NCBI GenBank assembly: GCA_910588225.1
Contig: CAJUQT010000087.1
Location: forward strand, 1-8,004
Origin: an uncultured Acetatifactor sp.
GTDB taxonomy: Bacteria; Bacillota; Clostridia; Lachnospirales; Lachnospiraceae
DNA: 8,004 nt
Reading direction: 5' to 3'
Shown here piece by piece: positions 1-6,490 of the stretch (the first letter of the stretch is position 1; every line of letters starts with the position of its first letter). A model generated the notes under the pieces. That model saw nothing but the letters and a program-made list of their open reading frames with translations, ran no database searches and was not told the DNA's origin. A program made the position numbers and the translations under genes.

Positions 1-742
1 AGGTACTGTTTCCAGAGGCCACGATCTTAATAAGTGCCTTCCCGGCCGCCTTAGGAGTTACTCTTCCTTTGCTGTTGACAGATGCCACTTTTGGCTTATC
101 TATAGAATATTTCAGACTGCCTTTCGCACCGGTCACTTTCAGTGTCTGTGCCTTGCCTCCCAATTTGAATGTGAGCTTGGCTGGCTTCACAGTAGGATTC
201 TGCACTTTCTTAGTAACAGCCGGCGGTGTGCTGGTTTTGACTTCCAGCTGTACCGCCTCCGGCATGCGCACCTTCATGTTCTGCATGTTATAGGCCGCAT
301 TCACTGTCTTCAGGCTGTCTTCCACCACCTGTACAGAAGCCGCCGCATTGTTCCCGGCTTTGGAATCCAGAACCACCTTACCAATAACGAGCTTCTTATT
401 CTCAAACAGATTCTGCTGTCCGGAAATATACACATTCAGTGAGCCCGTTTCCTGCTGATAGCGGTACTCCTTCACATCGCTGGTAATCCCCTCATCAAAT
501 ACAAAGGAGATATGTTCCCGGCTGCCGGACGTGATTTTCATCCCCAGCTGCAGGGAATGTATTCTATCATAGTTGGCTGTCTCATTGTCACTGACGCCTT
601 CCGCTGGCAGCTCCAGGCTGACCACGGCTTCATTGCCTTTTGCCTCCAGAGAGACGGATTCACCCGCCGCATACGCCGGAAGGGCATAGGCCAGAATGCA
701 GCCTGCAGCAAGCCCCATCCTTTTTATCCACTTCTTTACCAT
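1..742 (-). CDS. Secreted cohesin-like / BIG2 Ig-like domain protein (3' end beyond window)
   Basis: Starts at ATG 742-740 and stays open to the left edge, giving 247 residues without a stop. The start is supported by AAAGGAG at 751-757, 8 nt upstream, and by a signal peptide: basic MVKKWIKR, a hydrophobic core, then LPAYA with cleavage near residue 25-26. Residues about 28-168 look like a cohesin-type beta sandwich: opening strands GESVSLEAKG and AVVSLELP, then the pattern GSLNVYISG, KKLVIGKVVLDS typical of the middle and end of cohesin folds. A short Pro/Thr/Lys linker (about 169-190) leads to a BIG2-type Ig-like domain (about 195-247) with YSIDKPKVASVNSKGRVTP and AGKALIKI. It lies 20 nt after the M60 peptidase gene on the same strand, so co-transcription is likely. 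I infer a surface or secreted scaffold that may bind the dockerin coded upstream. Any anchor (LPXTG, SLH or further repeats) lies outside the window. The BIG2 call is firm. The cohesin call is moderate, because the domain could instead be a related carbohydrate-binding sandwich. Confidence 0.8.
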   Translation of the reverse strand, partial: MVKKWIKRMGLAAGCILAYALPAYAAGESVSLEAKGNEAVVSLELPAEGVSDNETANYDRIHSLQLGMKITSGSREHISFVFDEGITSDVKEYRYQQETGSLNVYISGQQNLFENKKLVIGKVVLDSKAGNNAAASVQVVEDSLKTVNAAYNMQNMKVRMPEAVQLEVKTSTPPAVTKKVQNPTVKPAKLTFKLGGKAQTLKVTGAKGSLKYSIDKPKVASVNSKGRVTPKAAGKALIKIVASGNST

Positions 743-750
743 TTTCCGTT

Positions 751-757
751 CTCCTTT
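751..757 (-). promoter_or_regulatory. Ribosome binding site of the cohesin-like gene
   Basis: AAAGGAG on the minus strand, 8 nt before the ATG at 742. It lies within the 20-nt gap after the peptidase TAA (763-765). It fixes the start codon and indicates independent translation initiation within one operon mRNA. Confidence 0.75.
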
Positions 758-762
758 ATTTC

Positions 763-3700
763 TTAGTCTGCCTCAAGAGAAATCGAGGGAAGTTCTGACG
801 AACTTTTCGGAAGATCCACAAATTTCGTATCGCTGACCAGTCTCTGTCCTTCATTTGTAAGAGCATTATCAACCCGGTACAGCTCTGCCCGTACTTTCTG
901 CGGCCATTCCATTGTTTTCGCATCGTCGGGCTCAATCCAATAGATCCATCTGCCGTCTGAGGTTTCTCCGAGCATCGCCTGGTCATCTGTCAGCTTGGGA
1001 GCCAGAACAATCTGATGTGCTACCAAATCGCCGTTTGCATCTATGCCGCCCACAATCTTGCCGCTTTGGTCATAAACTGCGGTCACGTTGTAAGCAGGAT
1101 TTCCCTTATACTCTCCGGTAAACACAATAGAACCTGCCGGAATCTTCTTCGAGGTAGTATTTCCAGAGATACTCTCTTCATAGCCATAGTCGCTGGCCAG
1201 TATGCCGATTCCCGTCTGTCCGTCTGCAGTCAGGAATTCCACATTGTCTCCGGATGGTCCATACAGATCCACTTCTGTGATGGAAATATCTTTCCCTGCC
1301 TGCCCTACAGCAGTCAGCTTCACGAAGGATGCGTCATAAGTACAAATCCACTTATCCTGGCCATTTTCCAGGAATACTTTCGCTTCTCCATTGGCATCCA
1401 GTGCGAATGTTCCTTCTTTCACGCTTCTGTACTCTGCTCCGTCTGTACTCACCTCAATCTTATATTCGGTGACAGGAGTAGTTCCTGTTCCTTTGCAGGT
1501 ATAACTCAGAGCATTTACTTCTGTACTCTGGTTCAGTTCCAAAATAATGTATGGATCTTCTGTAGCTGCTGATTTTCCCACGTATGTGGTATCCGTGCTG
1601 TTGTCGATGATCTTCTGTGTCGCCGGCACTTTAACTGGTGAACAGGAGGTATCCCTGTCCTCGTCCTCATTCTCATTTTTGCCGTCATCTTCATAATCAT
1701 CCTCAGAGGTCATATTACTGCTGATCGTCCAGTCACTCTTATCCTGGAGTCCCTCTCCATTGATTTTCACGGCTTCTGTTCTCACCGTCTGAGAACGGTT
1801 CAAACATTTTCCAACAGCAGTTACTTCATACGTAATGACACGGTTGGACGCAAACGGCACATGGTCTGTGAATGTTTCGTCCCTGGTAAATCCTGCTGTT
1901 TCTTTTCTCTCTTCACCCTGGTCGATGTAAACTCTGGTGATCTCGTAACCCTGCAGGGATGTTTTATCAACAGAAGAAGAAACCTGCATATTCACAGTAA
2001 CATCGCTTCTATTCTGAGAAACTGACGCAGTCACAACATTATTGCCGGAAATGGTATTATCATTGCCGCCTTCTATCTTGTAAGCCCGCGCCGCATCGTC
2101 ACCATAATAGATTGTCCGTGTCTCTTTCGGGAACTGTGCCATATACTCTGTTGTCTCTTTCGTGGGTGTCATACCCCATCTGTCGAAGAAATCACTGAGA
2201 TCTCTCTCGGCTGCCGCACTTGCCAGACGCATAATGTTCTGATCTCTGTCGCCAGGAAGTGTCAACGCAATGCCGCCTGGCTTAGGCGCCCTTGAGGTAT
2301 ATCTTGAGTATGTGTCTATTCTGGCAAAGAGCAGATTATCGAACATTTCCTGATAGGTATCATAAGTAGTGTAGTTATAGTCTTTATCGTATGCCAGATG
2401 AAGCTGCCAGTACATGCCAAGCTGGGTAAATACGTTACTTGCATAACCTTTTGTTCCGGAGGTCACCTTCTTAAACACATTCTTGTACTGGAAGCGGACA
2501 GAATCATTGGTATCTTTTGCCTGTGCCAGTACAGAGAAATAGTTGTTGGTTATCTCCGCATGGGAATAGGAACCCTCATTGATATCGTGGCCGATTTCAT
2601 GGGCGATTCCCCAGCCAAAGTATCCGCCGCTTACCCATTTTCCTTTTTCATCAGCTGTCACAGGTGTACTGTTTGCAGTCATTCCAGGAGTGGAACCCCA
2701 TTCAATACCGATATGGTTGCCCGATGCATACATAAATGCCCCGGCGAACATCCTCATATAGCGGATATTCAGATAACGATATGGCAGATGGTTCTTAGCC
2801 CTGTATGCCTCTGTCGCCTTGTCAAAGGAATTGGTCAGCCCTTTGTGCTGATAGAACAAAATCAACATCTCTTCCATGGATCGAATGGAATTTGTCAGAC
2901 ATGATACCTGTGATGCCTCAGTGCCTTTTCCGAGACCTGCCAGGGCCTGGCTGGCTGGTATGGACAGCATCATCTGATCCATTACAATATCCGTGGAGTT
3001 TGCGATACAGTTTGTTGCATCATAAGCATAATCAACATTTTCGTTTCCGCTGCCCTTATGTACCTTTCCATGTTCTGATTCGATCTTTGGCACAAATTCA
3101 TTCAGCTCTTTTACGTAGGCTTCAATCTTCGCCGCCCGTTCTTCCTGCGGCACCCCATATACATTCAGTACCGGGAATTTTACGCCTCCGCTGACTCTGA
3201 CTGCATATTTATCATTGCGGTTATTACCGCTGTACTGCACATACAGTGCTCCGCCTTTTTCCACATCTGTAGAAGAAATCTTCGGCACTGTAATCTGGTT
3301 CCGTCCGATCTTCAATGCCTGAGACTTAAAGAATCCCCCGGACTCTGCGTGATACTGTGTAAATACAAGGCTTACACTGGTGTTTGCTCCCTTATTTAAT
3401 TTGGGATTGCTCACATAGACCACGATTTCATCGTCTGCCGCTGCCGCCACACCGAGAGGCTGCCATGGATTCAATCCACCTACGCCCACATCACCCTGAT
3501 GGGTAATATTCGGATTCACCGCGGTCACGCCGCCGAGATTTTTCGTATTGTAAAGTTCTCTGGCTGTGTCAAGCTCTAACTGGAGGGCATCCTTTTCCGG
3601 ATGAAGTTCTCCGCATGACGGGTCTGGTGTATCAAGCCGTTTCTGAAGGTCTGTAAATGTTGCTGTATCCACATTATCCTTTAGGGTACTGTGAAGGTCA

Positions 3701-4146
3701 TCCTGATAAAGATCCAGAATATCCTGTTCAATACTGTCATACGCGTGGAACCGGATCTCGGAAATCGTAATTTTTCTTGGAGAATTAAACCTCCCGATAC
3801 CGATTTGCACTTTTGCAGTATTAATCTCATCAAATTTAATCAGATAATACTTTCTTCCATTGACTGTCTTGGTTATAATTGATGTATTCGTTGCATTCTG
3901 AGCATTGCCGCTGGCATCCCAATACCGGATATACGCACGGGTATAAGTTCCGATATCCACAGGCTCTGCCAATGTGATCATTCCTATGGAATATGCCTTA
4001 TCCAGCTCCACCGTAATGCCTTTGCCGTTGGCCGGATAAGCGGCTCCCCAATCCCAGTCGTCGCATTTGACATAAGAAGCAAAATTATTGTCAAAGAGTC
4101 CCAGAGCACTCCTTGTTTCCGCATCGTCCAGCGGACTGTCTACCAT
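763..4146 (-). CDS. M60-like (enhancin-type) zinc metallopeptidase, catalytic part of a gene split by an in-frame stop
   Basis: The open frame from ATG 4146 codes 1,127 residues. The same frame is open back to the TAA at 4234-4236, and the upstream gene is in that frame. Domains (numbered from this ATG): F5/8 type C-like, about 1-137, whose first strands lie before the ATG; M60 N-terminal sandwich, about 208-330; M60 catalytic region, about 340-690; FN3-like, about 700-797; acidic linker, 813-832; second F5/8C, about 840-963; C-terminal domain of unknown function, about 965-1117. The zinc site is clear: HEIGH at 516-520 with catalytic E517, ligands H516 and H520, and probably E531 in EITNN. 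M60-like peptidases of host-associated bacteria cut O-glycosylated, mucin-type proteins outside the cell, and the flanking F5/8C modules fit glycan binding. Oddities: no signal peptide, no ribosome site before ATG 4146, and a start inside a domain. I therefore think this ATG is not a natural start and the part was once fused to the 4234-6207 product. If the stop is real, this half is probably not made or not exported. Confidence 0.85.
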   Translation of the reverse strand: MVDSPLDDAETRSALGLFDNNFASYVKCDDWDWGAAYPANGKGITVELDKAYSIGMITLAEPVDIGTYTRAYIRYWDASGNAQNATNTSIITKTVNGRKYYLIKFDEINTAKVQIGIGRFNSPRKITISEIRFHAYDSIEQDILDLYQDDLHSTLKDNVDTATFTDLQKRLDTPDPSCGELHPEKDALQLELDTARELYNTKNLGGVTAVNPNITHQGDVGVGGLNPWQPLGVAAAADDEIVVYVSNPKLNKGANTSVSLVFTQYHAESGGFFKSQALKIGRNQITVPKISSTDVEKGGALYVQYSGNNRNDKYAVRVSGGVKFPVLNVYGVPQEERAAKIEAYVKELNEFVPKIESEHGKVHKGSGNENVDYAYDATNCIANSTDIVMDQMMLSIPASQALAGLGKGTEASQVSCLTNSIRSMEEMLILFYQHKGLTNSFDKATEAYRAKNHLPYRYLNIRYMRMFAGAFMYASGNHIGIEWGSTPGMTANSTPVTADEKGKWVSGGYFGWGIAHEIGHDINEGSYSHAEITNNYFSVLAQAKDTNDSVRFQYKNVFKKVTSGTKGYASNVFTQLGMYWQLHLAYDKDYNYTTYDTYQEMFDNLLFARIDTYSRYTSRAPKPGGIALTLPGDRDQNIMRLASAAAERDLSDFFDRWGMTPTKETTEYMAQFPKETRTIYYGDDAARAYKIEGGNDNTISGNNVVTASVSQNRSDVTVNMQVSSSVDKTSLQGYEITRVYIDQGEERKETAGFTRDETFTDHVPFASNRVITYEVTAVGKCLNRSQTVRTEAVKINGEGLQDKSDWTISSNMTSEDDYEDDGKNENEDEDRDTSCSPVKVPATQKIIDNSTDTTYVGKSAATEDPYIILELNQSTEVNALSYTCKGTGTTPVTEYKIEVSTDGAEYRSVKEGTFALDANGEAKVFLENGQDKWICTYDASFVKLTAVGQAGKDISITEVDLYGPSGDNVEFLTADGQTGIGILASDYGYEESISGNTTSKKIPAGSIVFTGEYKGNPAYNVTAVYDQSGKIVGGIDANGDLVAHQIVLAPKLTDDQAMLGETSDGRWIYWIEPDDAKTMEWPQKVRAELYRVDNALTNEGQRLVSDTKFVDLPKSSSELPSISLEAD

Positions 4147-4233
4147 GGTGCTTCCCGCATGGTTATTGAAAACAGCCGACTTAATATGACTGCTGAGCTT
4201 CCCTTCTCCGTTAGAAGTATTAATCAGCTTATA

Positions 4234-4236
4234 TTA
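4234..4236 (-). other. In-frame TAA that separates dockerin/FN3 part from M60 part
   Basis: Minus-strand reading is GAG ATG CCG TAA TAT AAG CTG ATT, continuing for 29 sense codons (YKLINTSNGE, GKLSSHIKSA, VFNNHAGST) into ATG 4146 and the peptidase. From 6207 to 4146 is 2,061 nt, an exact multiple of three, so no frameshift is involved. Replacing this codon gives one open frame 6207-763 of 1,814 residues. The residues just after the stop begin the F5/8C domain that the downstream ATG would cut. One substitution from GAA, CAA or AAA would produce the TAA. The following T (TAAT) is a strong termination context, so substantial readthrough is unlikely. Confidence 0.9.
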
Positions 4237-6207
4237 CGGCATCTCCACCGGCGCCAGCTCTGCCAGAGTCTTATCCGTCGCTATCAGGGAGTCTTCACTT
4301 CTGCCCTTATCATTGTACGCCACCACATACACGTAATACTTCGTATCATCCGGAAGATTTTCAATCGTATAGGAAACTGCTGAGCCATCTTTAATCTCAA
4401 CTTCCGTGAACGTTTCTTCTCCGTCTTTCCTGTAGTATACGAAGAACTCATCCGCCTCATCTTCCATATTGGTCCAGCCCACTGTCAGACTGCGGTAACC
4501 GCCTTTCGCAGTAACCCGGTCCGGTTTCGGCGGCTTCTTCGTGGGTCTGGGCACTACCGTTACCGCCTGGCTGAATCCGCTTTTCCACTCACCGTTTAAG
4601 GACTGTACAGAAACCCTGTACTCCACATTATTATGCATTTTATCTTTATTGAACTGTGACACATCCAGTGCAGTCTGTGTGGTCCTCTGATAGTCTACCA
4701 AAGGCTGGTCTGCGCCTTCCGGTGTATTCTCTATCCGGATTTCATAGGCTGTGACATTATTCTCCCTCTTCCAGCTCAGCGAGAACCTCTTATTTCCCGG
4801 CACTGCTGTCAGTCCTTGGGGGATATTCATATCCGGCTCTGGAATTCTCTTTTCCATATCATTGAGGAATTCCACCGTAGAAATCTCCGCAAGATTCTTC
4901 GCGTTGGATGTCTTGGTAATCCGGAAAGTCACTTTCTTAACGGCCACCATTCCCTTCAGGCTGATGGTCATCATGCTGGTCTTTGGCGCTTCGCCCTCTC
5001 CGGCTCCCGCATTGGCTTCCCCGGACACTGGCTGGCCGCCTCGTATGACAATGGTCTCTGTACTGCCGTCCGCCTGCTGGACGATAATCTCGCCTTCGTC
5101 AATGTAGTTCTCTCCAGGGCTTCCCAGTACAATGCCCCCCATCATCGCGGCGGAATCATGCATGTCGAATTCCAACGTCACAGGATTCTCCGCACTGATA
5201 GCAGCATCTGCGTTTGCCGGCTGCAGGGAAACCACCTGTTCTCTGGCAAACAGCTCCTGTATCTGGTCAGCAGATACAGACTGTCCGTTAATGGACACTG
5301 AGCTCACCGCTTCCTTGGGAACAAAGGTTTCGATTGTGGATTTCTGTCTGGCTCCTGCCATGTACTCTGTCAGATAATTCAAATCCAGCAGATCCACTAT
5401 CTTGTCACCGTTTAAGTCACAGGGCCTTCCGTCTCCGCTGTTTTCTACCCCTGATGTAGCCTCGATCACATCAATAATGGCATTGGCATCCGCCTGATCC
5501 AGTGTTCCGTCTCCATTTACATCCCCCCGCACCAGCAGTCCAGGATGTACGTTCTCGTCCCCTAATTCTACTTTACCTGTATAGAGCTGTGCCCGGCATC
5601 CCAGACCTTCACTCACGGTGATCTCCTGGGTATAGGCCATGTAACCGCCGCCGGTAACACTCAGCTCCCATACACCGCTCTCCAGCTCTGGAAACCGCGC
5701 CAGCACACGGGAAGCTTCTGTCTGCTCGTCAGCTGTCCTGGGAAGGATCATCTTCTCTTCCCTGCGGTCCCCTGATACCTGATGGGTCAGCACTGCCTGG
5801 AACTCCTGGTCAGACTGGGCTGGGGCCCCTGCGGTAATCCACACTTCCACCACGCCCTTCACAGGCGCTGCTGTTGCAGCCGGCTCAGTCTCGTTGGCCG
5901 AAATCTCGTTCTCTCCACCTCCTTCTTCCTCAATCTCAGAAACTGATACGGCAGGCTGATCTTCCTGTTCCTCCGCATTTGTTTCCGGCATTTCTGCTTC
6001 CGCAGCATCTTCCTCATTGGCTTTCGGAAGCTGGCTGCTGTCTGTATCTTCCGGTTCTATATCCGGTTCCGACACTGTTTCAGATTCCACAGCCTCCAGA
6101 TTACCGGCTGTATCCTCCGCCACGGCAAAAACCGAATAGCTCCCGGAAGAAAGGACCAGCGCTACAGACAGCATTCCCGCAAGAAATCTGGAAATCCTTT
6201 TCTTCAT
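4234..6207 (-). CDS. Secreted dockerin / F5/8C-like / double FN3 protein, N-terminal part of the split M60 peptidase
   Basis: Codes 657 residues from ATG 6207, with AGGAGG at 6213-6218 five nt upstream. A Sec signal peptide is clear: MKKR, a hydrophobic stretch, and cleavage after SVFA or SVFAVA (28-30). Residues 31-112 form a Glu/Pro/Ala/Thr-rich acidic linker. Residues about 117-212 are a beta-rich domain I cannot name firmly. A dockerin follows (about 225-286) with two calcium loops, DVNGDGTLDQAD (229-240) and DLNGDKIVDLLD (264-275), each ahead of a helix. Residues about 297-447 resemble an F5/8C domain, and FN3 domains lie at about 462-553 and 559-648. No enzyme is present in this part. 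It ends VEMP-TAA immediately before another F5/8C domain in the same frame, so it is best read as the exported, docking, N-terminal third of a 1,814-residue M60 peptidase. The dockerin is unusual in being internal rather than at a terminus. As it stands, the product could bind a cohesin and perhaps glycans but could not cut protein. Confidence 0.85.
   Translation of the reverse strand: MKKRISRFLAGMLSVALVLSSGSYSVFAVAEDTAGNLEAVESETVSEPDIEPEDTDSSQLPKANEEDAAEAEMPETNAEEQEDQPAVSVSEIEEEGGGENEISANETEPAATAAPVKGVVEVWITAGAPAQSDQEFQAVLTHQVSGDRREEKMILPRTADEQTEASRVLARFPELESGVWELSVTGGGYMAYTQEITVSEGLGCRAQLYTGKVELGDENVHPGLLVRGDVNGDGTLDQADANAIIDVIEATSGVENSGDGRPCDLNGDKIVDLLDLNYLTEYMAGARQKSTIETFVPKEAVSSVSINGQSVSADQIQELFAREQVVSLQPANADAAISAENPVTLEFDMHDSAAMMGGIVLGSPGENYIDEGEIIVQQADGSTETIVIRGGQPVSGEANAGAGEGEAPKTSMMTISLKGMVAVKKVTFRITKTSNAKNLAEISTVEFLNDMEKRIPEPDMNIPQGLTAVPGNKRFSLSWKRENNVTAYEIRIENTPEGADQPLVDYQRTTQTALDVSQFNKDKMHNNVEYRVSVQSLNGEWKSGFSQAVTVVPRPTKKPPKPDRVTAKGGYRSLTVGWTNMEDEADEFFVYYRKDGEETFTEVEIKDGSAVSYTIENLPDDTKYYVYVVAYNDKGRSEDSLIATDKTLAELAPVEMP
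5410..5533 (-). other. Region coding the two dockerin calcium-binding repeats
   Basis: This segment codes about residues 225-266 of the 4234-6207 protein: the first loop DVNGDGTLDQAD (calcium ligands D229, N231, D233, D240 and the T235 backbone) and the start of the second, DLNGDKIVDLLD (D264, N266, D268, D275), which runs slightly past 5410. Duplicated EF-hand-like loops, each followed by a helix, define type I-like dockerins. The recognition positions differ between the two repeats, so a symmetrical dual binding mode is not assured. Confidence 0.75.
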
Positions 6208-6212
6208 TCCTT

Positions 6213-6218
6213 CCTCCT
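6213..6218 (-). promoter_or_regulatory. Ribosome binding site of the dockerin/FN3 gene
   Basis: Consensus AGGAGG on the minus strand, 5 nt before the ATG at 6207. With the signal peptide it fixes this start. Confidence 0.85.
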
Positions 6219-6369
6219 GTTATGGTGTGCTCTGCTGCGTAAATATTAACTGAAAACACAGCCTGCTTGATATTTAATACAGCAAAACACAGGTATGGTT
6301 TACAGTTGCCCACTGGAAAACCGCCTCGTTTCCTCCTAAATAAATTCAGCGGGGCATAGTTTCCCAATT
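6219..6369 (-). promoter_or_regulatory. Untranslated leader of the M60 operon with a 9-nt direct repeat
   Basis: With the promoter at 6376-6404, transcription would start near 6369 and leave a leader of about 160 nt. It holds a second AGGAGG (6332-6337) with no start codon at usable distance. It also has two perfect copies of CTGTGTTTT, at 6284-6292 and 6253-6261, 31 nt apart, each followed by an AT-rich TTAAATAT or TTAATATT and then AAGCAG or ACGCAG. I recognise no known riboswitch. The repeats could be sites for a regulator or RNA-binding protein, but this is inference. Confidence 0.4.
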
Positions 6370-6375
6370 ATGGAT

Positions 6376-6404
6376 ATTATATTATAAAACGCCATGAAAT
6401 GTAA
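6376..6404 (-). promoter_or_regulatory. Sigma-70/SigA-type promoter of the M60 operon
   Basis: Minus strand: -35 TTACAT (6404-6399), a 17-nt spacer, -10 TATAAT (6381-6376). The -10 is perfect and the -35 matches TTGACA at four of six positions. An overlapping second TATAAT (6386-6381) has no well-spaced -35. The promoter sits just past the antiporter terminator and faces the dockerin/FN3 gene. Confidence 0.65.
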
Positions 6405-6409
6405 CCCCC

Positions 6410-6436
6410 AAAAATAAAAAAACAGAAAGCATTCTG
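6410..6436 (-). terminator. Intrinsic terminator after the antiporter gene
   Basis: On the minus strand CAGAA-TGCT-TTCTG (6436-6423) forms a 5-bp stem with a 4-nt loop, followed by TTTTTTTATTTTT (6422-6410). The stem is short and AT-rich, so it may be leaky. It lies about 55 nt after the antiporter stop and 6 nt before the next promoter's -35, which fits separation of two transcription units. Confidence 0.6.
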
Positions 6437-6490
6437 ATAGCTCAAGAACACTTCCCGTTTTTATAGAAATTATCTTATCCGAATATATTT

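Noticed and set aside
4146..4233. A separate promoter or ribosome site giving the M60 part its own translation
   Set aside because: No AGGAGG-like site lies at suitable distance from ATG 4146, the start would cut a F5/8C domain, and there is no signal peptide.
4234..4236. TAA as a recoded sense codon or programmed readthrough
   Set aside because: TAA also terminates the antiporter and the M60 frame, and TAAT is a strong termination context. I see no stimulatory hairpin after the codon.
512..5377. Several plus-strand frames of 60-185 codons opposite the large secreted genes
   Set aside because: They are antisense to well-supported domains and lack plausible ribosome sites; their translations resemble no family.
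6101..6367. Minus-strand 88-residue frame starting in the leader at TTG
   Set aside because: It overlaps the signal peptide of the dockerin gene in another frame, has no ribosome site at its start and has no recognisable domain.
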